From the NCBI RefSeq assembly GCF_034555375.1, contig NZ_CP140706.1:2409001-2473000 (forward strand): a stretch of 64,000 bases of DNA, read 5' to 3'. The translations under genes and the position numbers were made by a program. This DNA comes from Pseudomonas sp. B33.4 (GTDB lineage: Bacteria; Pseudomonadota; Gammaproteobacteria; Pseudomonadales; Pseudomonadaceae). Positions 52,472-61,650 of this stretch are shown here, piece after piece (within the stretch, counting starts at the first letter, position 1; each line of letters starts with the position of its first letter). Below the pieces are notes generated by a model, which ran no database searches, was not told the DNA's origin, and saw only the letters and a list, made by a program, of their open reading frames with translations.

Positions 52472-53968
52472 ATGAGCCAGGAAGTCCTGACCACCGAAAC
52501 CAACCGCCGCCAGTTGCAGCAGATCATCGCCGGGCTGTCCGACGGGGTGATCCTGCTGGAGCTGGATCAGAGCATTCTCTGGGCCAACGAAGCCGCGCTG
52601 TCCATGCACGGTGTCAGCCGGATCACCGATCTGGGCCACAACGCCGACGAATACGCCAAGAAATTCAACCTGCGCTATCGCAATAATCACTCGATCAGCG
52701 CCGAAAACTACCCGATCAGCCGGGTAGCGCGCTGTGAGAGTTTCAATGACGTGCTGATCGAAGTGTCGCCGACCGATGATCCGGAGCGCGTCTGGGTGCA
52801 CAGCGTGCGCAGCATGATCCTCACCGATCGCGAAGGGCAGCCTGAGTCGCTGGTGCTGATCATGAGCGACGTCACCGATTGGGCGAACGCTGAGCAGCGC
52901 TTCGAAAAGACCTTCAACGCCAACCCGGCGCCGGCGGTGATCTGCCGCCTCAGCGACCTGCGCTACATCAAGGTCAATCCCGGTTTTCTCGAGATGACCG
53001 GCTATACCCGCGAGCAAGTGATCGGCACCTCGGCCTATGAAATCGACATCTTTGAGCAAGCCGAGAAAAAGGATCTGGCGATTCAGCGTCTGCGCGACGT
53101 CGCGACCATTCCGCAGATGCAGGCCGAACTGCGCCTGCCCGATGGCGGCAGCAAGCAAGTGATCGTCGCCGGCCAACCGCTGACGCTCAACGATGAGGAT
53201 TGCATGCTGTTTTCCTTCGTCGACATGGAGCCGAGGCATAGGGCCGAGGTGGCGTTGCGTCAAAGCGAAGAGCGTTTTGCCAAGGCGTTTCGCTTGACGC
53301 CGGTGCCGATCCTGATTTGCAGTGCCGACGAGCAGCAAGTGATCGACGTCAATCAGGCGTTCCTCGAAACCCTGGCCTACGACAGTGAGGACATGCTCGG
53401 CAAAACCGTGACGCAGCTGGATTTCATCGATGACAGCGGTGCGCGCACGCGGTTGCTGGCCGCGCTTGAGAAAAACGGTCGAGTGGATCGGGTGGATGTG
53501 CGGGTGCGCAAGAAGGATGCGGAACTGCTCGAGTGTGCGCTGTCGGCCGACACCGTGAATATTCAGGACATGCCATGTTATTTGCTGGTGTTGATGGATA
53601 TCACCGAGCGCAAGCGCACCGAGCTTGAGCTGGTGGCGGCGATTGAAGAGGTGATGAAAGATGCTTCGTGGTTCAGTCGGACGCTGATCGAAAAACTGGC
53701 CAATGTGAAGAAGGTCAACTCGCCGCAATTGCCTAGCGTTTCGTTCACTGATCTGACGGCGCGTGAGCGTGATGTGCTGGGGTTGATCTGTGAAGGGCTG
53801 GCGGACAAGGAGATCGCGGCGCGGCTGAAACTGGCGCCGAACACTGTGCGTAATCATGTCGCGACGGTGTATTCCAAGCTGGATGTACATAGTCGCAGCG
53901 AGGCGATTGTCTGGGCGCGCGAGCGTGGATTGTTTGCCGGGGATTCGAGCGTCAAGGGCCAGCGATAG
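52472..53968 (+). CDS. PAS-domain LuxR-type transcriptional regulator
   Basis: The 498-residue protein has three PAS domains (QQIIAGLSDGVILLELDQSILWANEAAL; RFEKTFNANPAPAVICRLSDLRYIKVNPGFLEMTGYTREQVIG; RFAKAFRLTPVPILICSADEQQVIDVNQAFLETLAYDSEDMLG), a helical linker, and a C-terminal LuxR HTH (LTARERDVLGLICEGLADKEIAARLKLAPNTVRNHVATVYSKLDVHSRSEAIVWARE). GGAG precedes ATG 52472. It is cytosolic, with no kinase partner adjacent, so it probably senses a small molecule or redox/light cue directly. Confidence 0.9.
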   Translation: MSQEVLTTETNRRQLQQIIAGLSDGVILLELDQSILWANEAALSMHGVSRITDLGHNADEYAKKFNLRYRNNHSISAENYPISRVARCESFNDVLIEVSPTDDPERVWVHSVRSMILTDREGQPESLVLIMSDVTDWANAEQRFEKTFNANPAPAVICRLSDLRYIKVNPGFLEMTGYTREQVIGTSAYEIDIFEQAEKKDLAIQRLRDVATIPQMQAELRLPDGGSKQVIVAGQPLTLNDEDCMLFSFVDMEPRHRAEVALRQSEERFAKAFRLTPVPILICSADEQQVIDVNQAFLETLAYDSEDMLGKTVTQLDFIDDSGARTRLLAALEKNGRVDRVDVRVRKKDAELLECALSADTVNIQDMPCYLLVLMDITERKRTELELVAAIEEVMKDASWFSRTLIEKLANVKKVNSPQLPSVSFTDLTARERDVLGLICEGLADKEIAARLKLAPNTVRNHVATVYSKLDVHSRSEAIVWARERGLFAGDSSVKGQR

Positions 53969-54105
53969 GGTGCAAATGCACTAGTGGGTCTGGTGCAATT
54001 TGAGGTGTTGATGTCGGGCGGCTGTTCTTAGTCTGTTGGGGTGCGGTGCGAGCCTTTTGAGGTTTGTGGTCGCGTCCCTTCGAAGTTGCTAAAGGAACAG
54101 CCGCA

Positions 54106-54363
54106 ATGATGAATCTTGTGCAGTTGCGCGCGCAGCTTGAGCGCAGTTTTTCGCCGCTGGCGTGTGAGTGTCTGGTGGATGGTGATCATTCGCTGACCGT
54201 GAAGCTGTATCACCCGGTGTCGGGGCAGGTGGATCTGGTGATCAGCGGGTTGAAGCTTGATGCGTTGCGTACGCCTGAGGCTGTTGAGGCGTTGATTGAA
54301 GAGTTGCGGTATGAGCTTGAGAGCAATTCTTTGCGTTTGTTTCGGGATCCGGATTTGGCTTAG
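54106..54363 (+). CDS. DUF1652 protein
   Basis: The 85-residue protein has the DUF1652 pattern of pseudomonads: LRAQLERSFSPLACECLVDGDHSLTVKLYHPVSGQVDLVISGL and ALIEELRYELESN. AAAGGAAC precedes the tandem ATG codons at 54106/54109. The function of the family is unknown. Confidence 0.85.
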   Translation: MMNLVQLRAQLERSFSPLACECLVDGDHSLTVKLYHPVSGQVDLVISGLKLDALRTPEAVEALIEELRYELESNSLRLFRDPDLA

Positions 54364-54465
54364 GGCTTTTAGGCTTGGCGGCCTTTGGGCCGACCATGCT
54401 CTTGGGGTTTTGGGTGTATATCCGTTTCTTCGGGTGCTGCGGCTGGCGGTTCCGCTCTTACAGCG

Positions 54466-54680
54466 GGTCACTTTTTCAAACGCCAAAAAGTAACCAAAAG
54501 GCTGGGCCCCGGCGTTCGGCCCACTCGCTAAAGCTCGGGGTTCCTTCGTTCCGGGATCGATCCGGGGGCAGCGCCTACGGTTTGCTTCGCTGCACCTCCT
54601 CTCGCTGTGTTTGGCTTCGCCAAACGGTCGCTGCGCTCCCACCCCCGGATCAATCCCTCCACTCAGCCTGCCGAAGGGGC
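54466..54680. repeat. Dispersed Pseudomonas repeat with nested inverted repeats
   Basis: No gene is seen between 54364 and 54790. Within it, a block opens TTTTTCAAACGCCAAAAAGT. The arms at 54553-54569 (GGGATCGATCCGGGGG) and 54641-54657 (CCCCCGGATCAATCCC) pair over about 70 bases, and a small hairpin GTTTGGC-TTC-GCCAAAC lies at 54609-54625. It has the look of a dispersed, non-REP element. Confidence 0.65.
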
Positions 54681-54790
54681 CAGCACGGCAAGATCAAGAG
54701 CTGCAGCCGAGCTAACGCTCATCCTGTTGAGTGGTGAGGAGCCGAGGCGATGCGAGGTGCGAGGTGGGAGGTGCCTTGCTTTTGCTTTTC

Positions 54791-55251
54791 TGTGGGAGCG
54801 AGCCTGCTCGCGAAGGCGGCCTGACAGCCGACCTGTTTTTTGCAGATGTACTCGGCTCCACTGTGGGAGCGAGCTTGCTCGCGAAGGCGGCCTGACAGCC
54901 GACCTGTTTTTTGCAGATGTACTCGGTTCCACTGTGGGAGCGAGCCTGCTCGCGAAGGCGGCCTGACAGCCGACCTGTTTTTTGCAGATGTACTCATTCC
55001 AACTGTAGGAGTGAGCCTGCTCGCGATGGCGGTCTGCCAACCGACCAATTTCTTGCTGGCGGCACTCAATTCCAATGTGGGAGCGAGCTTGCTCGCGAAG
55101 GCGGCCTGACAGCCGACCTGTTTCTTACAGATGTACTCATTCCAACTGTAGGAGCGAGCCTGCTCGCGAAGGCGGCCTGACAGCCGACCTGTTTTTTGCA
55201 GATGTACTCATTCCAACTGTAGGAGCGAGCCTGCTCGCGAAGGCGGCCTGT
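54791..55251. repeat. Seven-copy tandem array of ~71-bp REP-containing units
   Basis: Units start at 54791, 54862, 54933, 55004, 55076, 55147 and 55218. Each has TGTGGGAGCGAGCCTGCTCG followed by CGAAGGCGGCCTGACAGCCG, ACCTGTTTTTTGCAGATGTA and CTC; the last is truncated after the REP part. All REP cores are in the same orientation. The fourth copy is diverged (GTAGGAGTGAGC...GGTCTGCCAACC). The open frames crossing it repeat every 71 bases in shifted frames, so none is a gene. Confidence 0.93.
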
Positions 55252-55436
55252 CTGGCAAAGCGAATCCCAGCCTGCCAACCCTCGCTGATTCCAACGCAAA
55301 ATCGACAGCCATACCCCTCCGATCCGGCCGATTCACTGGCGCTTGCGGGGGCCTCGGCTATAAAGAATGAGTGGTCAGGTCTTCCGTGGTCGGTTCGGTC
55401 GCGGGAGTTGCTCTTCCATTCATCGCGGATCGTCCT

Positions 55437-55649
55437 ATGAACCCTCTTGGGAAACGCGTGTTGCCGTTGGCTTTTTTTGCTGTGTTGCTGGCGGGTTGTG
55501 CCAGTCCACCGCCACCTCCACCGGTAGCGCCACCTCCGCCACCGGAACGTACTTGCCAGGTCCTCGAGAACACCGAGGTCGCCGGTGACGTGTACGCCGA
55601 CGGGCAGGTTACTCGACACATCACTACAACCCGTTGCGTCACGCAGTAG
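55437..55649 (+). CDS. Small proline-rich lipoprotein
   Basis: The 70-residue protein has a lipoprotein signal with lipobox LLAGC (VLPLAFFAVLLAGC), a proline-rich segment (SPPPPPPVAPPPPPE) and a short C-terminal part with two Cys (ERTCQVLENTEVAGDVYADGQVTRHITTTRC). It would be anchored to the inner face of the outer membrane or the inner membrane. No strong ribosome-binding site is seen. The next gene overlaps its end. Confidence 0.72.
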   Translation: MNPLGKRVLPLAFFAVLLAGCASPPPPPPVAPPPPPERTCQVLENTEVAGDVYADGQVTRHITTTRCVTQ

Positions 55650-56284
55650 CGCCGGCGGGGCGTAAGTCCCGGGTTGAGCGGATTGTGCTGGTGGCCGACC
55701 TGGCCGGCACGGCGGTGTTTGCTGTCGAGGGTGCGATTGCGGCAATGCGCAGTCAGCTCGATTTGCTCGGGGTGATGGTGATTGCGTTTATCGTCGCCCT
55801 TGGCGGCGGGGTCACCCGTGATCTTTTGATTGGTGCGACGCCACCCAATGCCGTGGCCGATTGGCGTTACCCGGCGCTGGCGTTTTTCATGGGCGGGTTG
55901 GCGTTTATCTTTCATGAGCAGGTGCTGGGTTGGTCTGGATCGACGCTGATTGTGCTCGACGCTGCGGGGTTGGCGTTGTTCGCCGTGGCGGGTGCGCAGA
56001 AGGCGTTGAATTTCGGCATTACGCCGTTTGTGGCGATGCTGATGGGCACGATCACGGGGGTTGGCGGCGGGGTGATTCGCGACATTGTGCTGGCGCGGAT
56101 ACCGGTGGTGTTGCAGGTGGATTTGTATGCGAGTTCGGCGTTTGTCGGTGCGGCGGTGTTGATCATCGCCCGCAGGCTGGGTGTTTCCCCGGTAGCGGCG
56201 GCATTGCTGGCGGGGGCGGGGTGTTTGACGTTGCGTTTGCTGTCGGTGCATTTCGGCTGGCAATTGCCGAAAGTCATCGCCTGA
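55634..56284 (+). CDS. TRIC-type cation channel family protein (UPF0126/YicG-like)
   Basis: The protein of up to 216 residues has two repeats of three helices with the family motifs ADLAGTAVFAVEGAIAA, VALGGGVTRDLLIG, LDAAGLALFAVAGAQKAL and TGVGGGVIRDIVLARIP, giving seven membrane segments. The GGG(V)(T/I)RD motifs mark trimeric intracellular cation channel homologues. The start is uncertain: TTG 55634 opens the frame, but GTG 55685 (after GAGCGGATT) may be used. Confidence 0.85.
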   Translation: MRHAVAPAGRKSRVERIVLVADLAGTAVFAVEGAIAAMRSQLDLLGVMVIAFIVALGGGVTRDLLIGATPPNAVADWRYPALAFFMGGLAFIFHEQVLGWSGSTLIVLDAAGLALFAVAGAQKALNFGITPFVAMLMGTITGVGGGVIRDIVLARIPVVLQVDLYASSAFVGAAVLIIARRLGVSPVAAALLAGAGCLTLRLLSVHFGWQLPKVIA

Positions 56285-56293
56285 TACACAAAT

Positions 56294-56385
56294 CCCTGTA
56301 GGAGCTGCCGAAGGCTGCGATCTTTTGATTTTGATTTTTTACAAACAAGATCAAAAGATCGCAGCCTTCGGCAGCTCCTACAGGG
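56294..56385. repeat. Inverted-repeat element, GGCTGCGATCTTTTGAT type
   Basis: CCCTGTAGGAGCTGCCGAAG and GCTGCGATCTTTTGAT are mirrored by ATCAAAAGATCGCAGC and CTTCGGCAGCTCCTACAGGG. Same family as 42051-42150. Confidence 0.9.
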
Positions 56386-56413
56386 ACAAGATCAGTTCAA
56401 GTCCCGAGTGGGA

Positions 56414-57181
56414 TCAGGACAGGAACCCACCGTCGACATTCAGCGCAACACCCGTGGTGTAGCTCGACGCGTCACTGGCCAGGTACAACACCGCGCCAGC
56501 CATTTCGCTCGGATCCGCCACACGCTTGAGCGGAATCTGCGTCAGTGCTTGCTTGAGGATCGCATCGTTCTTCACCAGTGCCGAAGCGAATTTGGTGTCG
56601 GTCAGGCCCGGCAGCAGGGCGTTGCAGCGGATGCCGAACTGCGCGCATTCCTTGGCAAACACTTTGGTCATGTTGATCACCGCCGCTTTGGTCACCGAGT
56701 AGATGCCCTGGAAAATCCCCGGCGAAATACCGTTGATCGACGCGACGTTGATGATGCTGCCGCCACCGTTTTCACGCATCAGCTTGCCCGCTTCCACGGA
56801 CATGAAGAAGTAGCCGCGAATGTTCACGTCGACGGTCTTCTGAAATGCGCTCAGATCGGTGTCCAGCACGTTGCAGAACTGTGGATTGGTTGCGGCATTG
56901 TTGACCAGAATGTCGAGGCGGCCGAACTGTTCCTTGATCCCGGCGAAGACCTGGCTGATCTGCTCCATTTCACCGATGTGGCAGGCCACCGCAGTGGCTT
57001 TGCCGCCAGCGGCGATGATCGCGTCGGCGACATGCTGGCAACCGTCGAGCTTGCGGCTCGAGACGATTACGTGGGCACCTTGCTGGGCCAGCAGTTTGGC
57101 GATGGCTTCGCCGATGCCACGGCTGGCGCCGGAAACGAAAGCGATTTTGCCGTCGAGGTCGAACAACTGAGTCTTGGACAT
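56414..57181 (-). CDS. SDR-family oxidoreductase
   Basis: The 255-residue classical short-chain dehydrogenase has the NAD(P) motif SGASRGIGEAIAKLL, NNAATNP (NNAG-like), the catalytic Ser-Tyr-Lys in VASINGISPG and GIYSVTKAAVINMTK, and the C-terminal GGFLS. AAGGA is six bases before ATG 57181. It follows the phosphotransferase gene after 22 bases; this pair is common beside acyl-CoA dehydrogenases, so a role in oxidation of a hydroxylated acyl chain is plausible. Confidence 0.9.
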   Translation of the reverse strand: MSKTQLFDLDGKIAFVSGASRGIGEAIAKLLAQQGAHVIVSSRKLDGCQHVADAIIAAGGKATAVACHIGEMEQISQVFAGIKEQFGRLDILVNNAATNPQFCNVLDTDLSAFQKTVDVNIRGYFFMSVEAGKLMRENGGGSIINVASINGISPGIFQGIYSVTKAAVINMTKVFAKECAQFGIRCNALLPGLTDTKFASALVKNDAILKQALTQIPLKRVADPSEMAGAVLYLASDASSYTTGVALNVDGGFLS

Positions 57182-57203
57182 AGGGGTTCCTTGGTGTGGG
57201 CCG

Positions 57204-58271
57204 TCAGAGGCTCGATTTCGCAATGACTTGCAGGCTCATCTGCTCCAGCAGTTTGTTCATGTGAATGAACTGCGCGAAGCGTTTGTCCTGGGTCTGGCCG
57301 TGATAGAAGCGGTAGTAGATCTGCTGCACGATGCCGGCCAGGCGGAACAGGCCGTAGGTGTAGTAGAAATCGAAATTGTCGATCTGGATGCCCGAGCGTT
57401 CGGCGTAGTAATCGACGAATTCGCGGCGCGTGAGCATGCCCGGCGCGTGGCTTGGCTGGCGGCGCATCAGTTGCACCGGCGCTGGGTCATCGGCCTGAAT
57501 CCAATAGGCGAGGGTGTTGCCCAGGTCCATTAGCGGGTCGCCGAGGGTGGTCAGTTCCCAGTCGAGCACGCCGATGATCTGCATCGGGTTGTGCGGGTCG
57601 AGGATGACATTGTCGAAACGGTAGTCGTTGTGGACGATGCTTGAAGTCGGGTGGTCGGCCGGCATCTTGTCGTTGAGCCAGGCTTTGACCTTTTCCCAGT
57701 GTGGCGCGTCGGGGGTCAGGGCTTTTTCGTAGCGTTCGCTCCAGCCTTTGATCTGGCGGGCGACGTAGCCTTGCGGTTTGCCCAGATCACCGAGGCCACA
57801 GACGTTGTAGTCGACGCGGTGCAGTTCGACGAAGCGGTCGATGAAGCTTTTGCACAACGCTTCGGTTTTTGCCGAATCAAGGCCCAGCTCCGGCGGTAGT
57901 TCCGAGCGCAGGATGATGCCGTTGACCCGTTCCATCACGTAGAACTCGGCGCCGATCACCGATTCGTCGGTGCAGTGCACGTAGGCTTTCGGGCAATACG
58001 GGAAGCCGTCGCGCAATTGATTGAGGATGCGGAATTCACGGCCCATGTCGTGGGCGGATTTGGCCTTGTGGCCAAACGGCGGGCGGCGCAGGACGAATTC
58101 CTGTTCCGGGTATTCCAGCAGGTAGGTCAGGTTCGACGCACCGCCGGGGAACTGGCTGATCGCAGGTGTGCCGCTGAGGCCCGGAATGTGCGCCTTGAGG
58201 TACGGATCGATCAGGCTGGCATCGAGTTCTTCGCCAGAGCGGATACGGGTGGACTGGTCAGTAAGCGCCAT
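57204..58271 (-). CDS. Phosphotransferase family protein (APH/ACAD10-like kinase)
   Basis: The 355-residue protein has the aminoglycoside phosphotransferase-like fold: an N-lobe (FPGGASNLTYLLEYPEQEFVLRRPP with the ATP Lys/Arg region), the catalytic loop SIVHNDYRFDNVILD and the metal-binding VLDWELTTLGDPLMDLGN. ACAD10/ACAD11-type kinases phosphorylate 4-hydroxy acids for catabolism. The SDR gene follows in the same operon. No acyl-CoA dehydrogenase gene is next to it here. Confidence 0.87.
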   Translation of the reverse strand: MALTDQSTRIRSGEELDASLIDPYLKAHIPGLSGTPAISQFPGGASNLTYLLEYPEQEFVLRRPPFGHKAKSAHDMGREFRILNQLRDGFPYCPKAYVHCTDESVIGAEFYVMERVNGIILRSELPPELGLDSAKTEALCKSFIDRFVELHRVDYNVCGLGDLGKPQGYVARQIKGWSERYEKALTPDAPHWEKVKAWLNDKMPADHPTSSIVHNDYRFDNVILDPHNPMQIIGVLDWELTTLGDPLMDLGNTLAYWIQADDPAPVQLMRRQPSHAPGMLTRREFVDYYAERSGIQIDNFDFYYTYGLFRLAGIVQQIYYRFYHGQTQDKRFAQFIHMNKLLEQMSLQVIAKSSL

Positions 58272-58461
58272 GCTTATCCCTTCTGCTTATTTTGGAGGCC
58301 AGACATCATTGGCTAATCTAATGGGGCGCTCGGGCGGTCACAAGCGCGGGTCGGTCTTATAGGTTAGCGTGTTGCCGGATAATCACCTTTGGGAATGTGC
58401 GCGACGGGCTGCGGCAGACTAAGGTTTAGCGGGTATGCCATGGTCGCAAAGGAGCGTTGAA

Positions 58462-58857
58462 ATGGGCTGTCCGCAAGTCTGTGCCACGGCCACGTTGCAA
58501 TGCAGCTTCGGCGCCGCGCCGTCGATGCTCAACGTGTTGCCGGTTAACCGCACGCTGACCGGCGGGATGCCGGCGGCGAACATCATGGATCACATTCCGC
58601 TGGTCAATATCCTGCCGTTCGGGGTGTGCATGAGCATGGCCAATCCGATGGTGGCCGCTGCGACGGCGGCCGCGTTGGGGGTGTTGACGCCGATGCCGTG
58701 CATTCCGGCGACGGCCACGCCGTGGATCCCCGGCGGGGCGCCGACGTTATTGTTGGGCGGGATGCCGGCGATCGATGCCAACTCGACGTTGATGTGCAAC
58801 TGGGCGGGGGTGATCAAGATTGTCGTGCCGGGGCAGATGCAGATGCTGATTCCCTGA
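58462..58857 (+). CDS. PAAR-like protein (DUF4150/DUF4280 type)
   Basis: The 131-residue protein has the PAAR-like pattern: MGCPQVCATATLQCSFGAAPS, GGMPAANIMDHIPLVNILPFGVCMS, IPGGAPTLLLGGMPAIDANSTLMCNWAGVIKIVVPGQ. Such proteins cap VgrG spikes and can carry effectors. GGAG precedes ATG 58462. It is on the plus strand, convergent with the vgrG block and separated from it by a repeat, so it is transcribed independently. Confidence 0.87.
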   Translation: MGCPQVCATATLQCSFGAAPSMLNVLPVNRTLTGGMPAANIMDHIPLVNILPFGVCMSMANPMVAAATAAALGVLTPMPCIPATATPWIPGGAPTLLLGGMPAIDANSTLMCNWAGVIKIVVPGQMQMLIP

Positions 58858-58883
58858 GTTTTTTACTTGGCGTGAAATCCAAA

Positions 58884-59056
58884 CCCCTCACCCCAGCCCT
58901 CTCCCAGGGGGAGAGGGGGCCGACCGAGTCGATTATTAGCTCTGCGCATCGAACCGATTTGATTTTGGATTCACTGCATATCCTTCACGTCGGCGAACCT
59001 CTTCAATCTCCCCCGATCAGTCCCCTCTCCCTCTGGGAGAGGGCTAGGGTGAGGGG
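58884..59056. repeat. Dispersed repeat with CCCCTCACCCC...GGTGAGGGG ends, one unit
   Basis: The ends CCCCTCACCCCAGCCCTCTC and GAGAGGGCTAGGGTGAGGGG are inverted copies, enclosing a shorter internal unit. It is the third member of the class at 177-632 and 15159-15440 and lies between two convergent genes. Confidence 0.85.
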
Positions 59057-59069
59057 CTCTTCAAGGTTC

Positions 59070-59612
59070 TCAGACCTGCTGCGGATCCGCCCACTGCCGA
59101 TACCACCAGCGCACCCGCGAAATCGGCTTGCCATCCGCCCCCAGCGGCCGCCCGTCCTCGGCAAAACCTTGCTCCGGCTCCAGCAGTTGACCATTCACAT
59201 AGCGCGCCTCCAGCGCCGGTTTACCATTGGGATGAAAGCGCTGATAACGCCCCTCTCGCACGCCATCGCGATAAAACTCCGCCTCCGCCACTTGCCCATC
59301 CGGGAAGTAGTTGAACGCTTCGCCGTGCAGCAACCCGCGCCGATACGTCGCCTTGCGCTGCAGAAAACCCTCCGGCGCATAAAAACTGGCGACCCCTTGC
59401 AGCTTATCGCGCACAAAGGGCATTTGCGCCGAGACCTTGCCGTTGGGGTGATAGAGCAGCGACGTGCCCTGCAGTTCGCCCTGGCTGTAATGCAGATCCG
59501 CCTGCTTGCGCCCGTCATCCTTGATGTTCAACGGCCCCTCTAGCTGACCGTCCTGCAAGCGCCCCTTGAGTTGCTTGTCGTCCTGCTGCAGATCCAGCGG
59601 TGTAATCCCCAT
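59070..59612 (-). CDS. MORN-type repeat protein (YwqK-like)
   Basis: The 180-residue protein has repeats of ~23 residues with the pattern Y-x-x-G-x-x-x-G-x-x-x-x-Y-x-x-x-G (LQGTSLLYHPNGKVSAQMPF, LHGEAFNYFPDGQVAEAEFY, REGRYQRFHPNGKPALEARY), as in MORN/YwqK-like proteins. AAGGAG precedes the ATG. It follows vgrG after 12 bases, so it is probably co-transcribed with the T6SS cargo and could be an immunity or adaptor protein; no direct evidence distinguishes these. Confidence 0.8.
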   Translation of the reverse strand: MGITPLDLQQDDKQLKGRLQDGQLEGPLNIKDDGRKQADLHYSQGELQGTSLLYHPNGKVSAQMPFVRDKLQGVASFYAPEGFLQRKATYRRGLLHGEAFNYFPDGQVAEAEFYRDGVREGRYQRFHPNGKPALEARYVNGQLLEPEQGFAEDGRPLGADGKPISRVRWWYRQWADPQQV

Positions 59613-59624
59613 GGCTGCTCCTTG

Positions 59625-61634
59625 TCAGTTGACCTGCACCAGACCGCCCTTGATGGTCAGCATGCCGCCGCCATCCACGGTCTGCGAGGCTGCGCCCTTG
59701 TTGGTCAGGCTGATGCCGGCATCGTTGGTCAGCGTCGTTCCAGCCTTGTTGTCCAGTGAGGTTCCGGCCTGATTGGTCAGCGCGGTGCCGGCCTTGTGCG
59801 TGATCGAAGTGCTGGCCGACGTCGCCAGATCAGCGCCGCTCTTGATGGTGAAACTACCGCCGCTTTGCAGAGTGAGGGTGCCGCTGACCTTGATCGTCAG
59901 GTTGCCATCGACCGTCAGGCTGTAATCGCCTGTGACCTTGTCGGTGAAGTTGCCGCCGGTGCTGTGGTTCTGGTCGGCGCCGACCTTCACCGTGCGGCTG
60001 TCCTTCACATCGAGGCTGTCGCTGCCGGTCTGAATGGTCACGCTGCGTTTACCTTTTTCCAGCGTCACCGTCTCGTCGCCGTCCTTCACTGTGCGCGTGC
60101 GCGCATTTTGCACCGTGAGGGTTTCGTCGTGGCCGACGGTGGCAGCGGTGTCGTTGAGCACGTTGATGTTGAAATCCTTCTGCGCCTGCAAGAACACTTC
60201 TTCAGCGTCCTTCTTGTCCTCGAAGCGCAGCTCGTTGAAGCCGCCGCCACCCTTGGACGACTGGGTCTTGATCCCCGATTGCGTCTGATTGGCCGGGAGG
60301 GCATAGGGCAGGGCGTTGTCGCCGTTATAAACGCAACCGGTGACCAGCGGCCGGTCCGGATCACCGTCGATAAACGTGACGATGACTTCCTGGCCGATGC
60401 GCGGGATGAACTGCATGCCGAAGCCTTTGCCGCTCCACGGCAACACCACGCGCACCCAGCAGGAGCTGGTTTCATCGTTCTTGCCGTCGCGATCCCACGG
60501 GAACTGCAACTTGATCCGGCCGTATTCGTCGGTCCAGATTTCCTCACCGGACTTGCCCACCACGATCGCGGTCTGCGGATGCATGCGCGGCTTTGGCGTC
60601 ACACGTTGCGGGCGAAACGGGGTGGCTTTGGGGATGGCTTCGAAGCGGTTGCGATAACTTTCGTGGCTGGCGTCATGGGTGACCCGCGTGACGACCCAAT
60701 CGACGTTCAGACTCGCATCGTCATGCCCGTCGAGGGTGAACCAGTGGCCCGGAATCAGCCAACGGCAGTCGCTTTCACCGACAAAGCGTTTCTCCTCGCT
60801 GCGCAAGCCGTCGACCCGTTGCTTGGTCAGCGCATCACCGCGCGCCTTGGCGTTGTAGCTGCCCGGATGCTCGTAGATCGAAAGCGGCCCGGCCACGGCT
60901 TCGGCCTGGCCGTAGAGCGAAGTGGTTGGCGTGGTGAATTCGTAATCCGTCGCTCGATAAACCCCGGCTACCGCTTGCAAGCAGACTTGCCCGGAACGAA
61001 TGCCGTGTAACTCCCGCTCGCCCAGGCCCTGACCCAGATACTTAACCGTCGGCCCGTTGGGAATGGGTACGAAAGCATCGTTGCTGTCGCCCAATACCAG
61101 CGTGTGTTTGCCGTCGTCGTGAGTGAAAAACCAGAAAATGCCTTCCTCTTCCATTAGTCGCGAGACAAAGGCGAAGTCGGTTTCGCAGTACTGCACACAG
61201 TACTCGCGCGGCGTGTAACTGCCGGTTAGCGAGAGTTTGAAATCGCTGAAGCCATGGGCCTTGAAAATCGTCGTGACGATGTCCGAGGTCGCGAGGTTCT
61301 GGAAGACGCGGTTGTTGCTGGCTAGCGTCAGCCACCATAGCCACGGTCTTAAAATCAGCTGATAGCGCTCGGCGGTCGCATCGGCAGGCAGTTGGCGGAT
61401 CTCGGCGACGAGGGCATCGAACGGGCGCAGCTGTGCATTGTTGTGCAGGGTAGTGGTGACATGGGTGGCGACGGCAGAGGTCAGCGTGAGCGAGGCGCCA
61501 TCGTTGAGGCCACTGAGCATTTGCGAACCGAGCGCATTGAGCGCTTCTTCACCGGACAGACACTCAGGATAAAGCGCCGACAGCGAAGTCGCGGTGAGGG
61601 AGAGACTGGTGTTGCTGTCGGTGGAACGTGGCAT
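59625..61634 (-). CDS. vgrG: Type VI secretion tip protein VgrG
   Basis: The 669-residue VgrG has the gp27/gp5-like body (ALVAEIRQLPADATAERYQLILRPWLWWLTLASNNRVFQNL, PREYCVQYCETDFAFVSRLMEEEGIFWFF, CWVRVVLPWSGKGFGMQFIPRIGQEVIVTFIDGDPDRPLVTG). A C-terminal needle of imperfect short repeats (TSITHKAGTALTNQAGTSLDNKAGTTLTNDAGISL) follows. Unlike the other vgrG here it has no transthyretin-like tail. It is 16 bases downstream of the EEP-fold gene. Confidence 0.95.
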   Translation of the reverse strand: MPRSTDSNTSLSLTATSLSALYPECLSGEEALNALGSQMLSGLNDGASLTLTSAVATHVTTTLHNNAQLRPFDALVAEIRQLPADATAERYQLILRPWLWWLTLASNNRVFQNLATSDIVTTIFKAHGFSDFKLSLTGSYTPREYCVQYCETDFAFVSRLMEEEGIFWFFTHDDGKHTLVLGDSNDAFVPIPNGPTVKYLGQGLGERELHGIRSGQVCLQAVAGVYRATDYEFTTPTTSLYGQAEAVAGPLSIYEHPGSYNAKARGDALTKQRVDGLRSEEKRFVGESDCRWLIPGHWFTLDGHDDASLNVDWVVTRVTHDASHESYRNRFEAIPKATPFRPQRVTPKPRMHPQTAIVVGKSGEEIWTDEYGRIKLQFPWDRDGKNDETSSCWVRVVLPWSGKGFGMQFIPRIGQEVIVTFIDGDPDRPLVTGCVYNGDNALPYALPANQTQSGIKTQSSKGGGGFNELRFEDKKDAEEVFLQAQKDFNINVLNDTAATVGHDETLTVQNARTRTVKDGDETVTLEKGKRSVTIQTGSDSLDVKDSRTVKVGADQNHSTGGNFTDKVTGDYSLTVDGNLTIKVSGTLTLQSGGSFTIKSGADLATSASTSITHKAGTALTNQAGTSLDNKAGTTLTNDAGISLTNKGAASQTVDGGGMLTIKGGLVQVN

Positions 61635-61650
61635 GGGGTGGTCTCAATGG

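Noticed and set aside
54791..55251. CRISPR array
   Set aside because: The unit is 71 bp without unique spacers; neighbouring units are near-identical over their full length and contain REP cores.
54611..55299. Several short open frames with repeated WERACSRR-like or REQARS-like peptides
   Set aside because: They are translations of the 71-bp REP array in different frames and on both strands.
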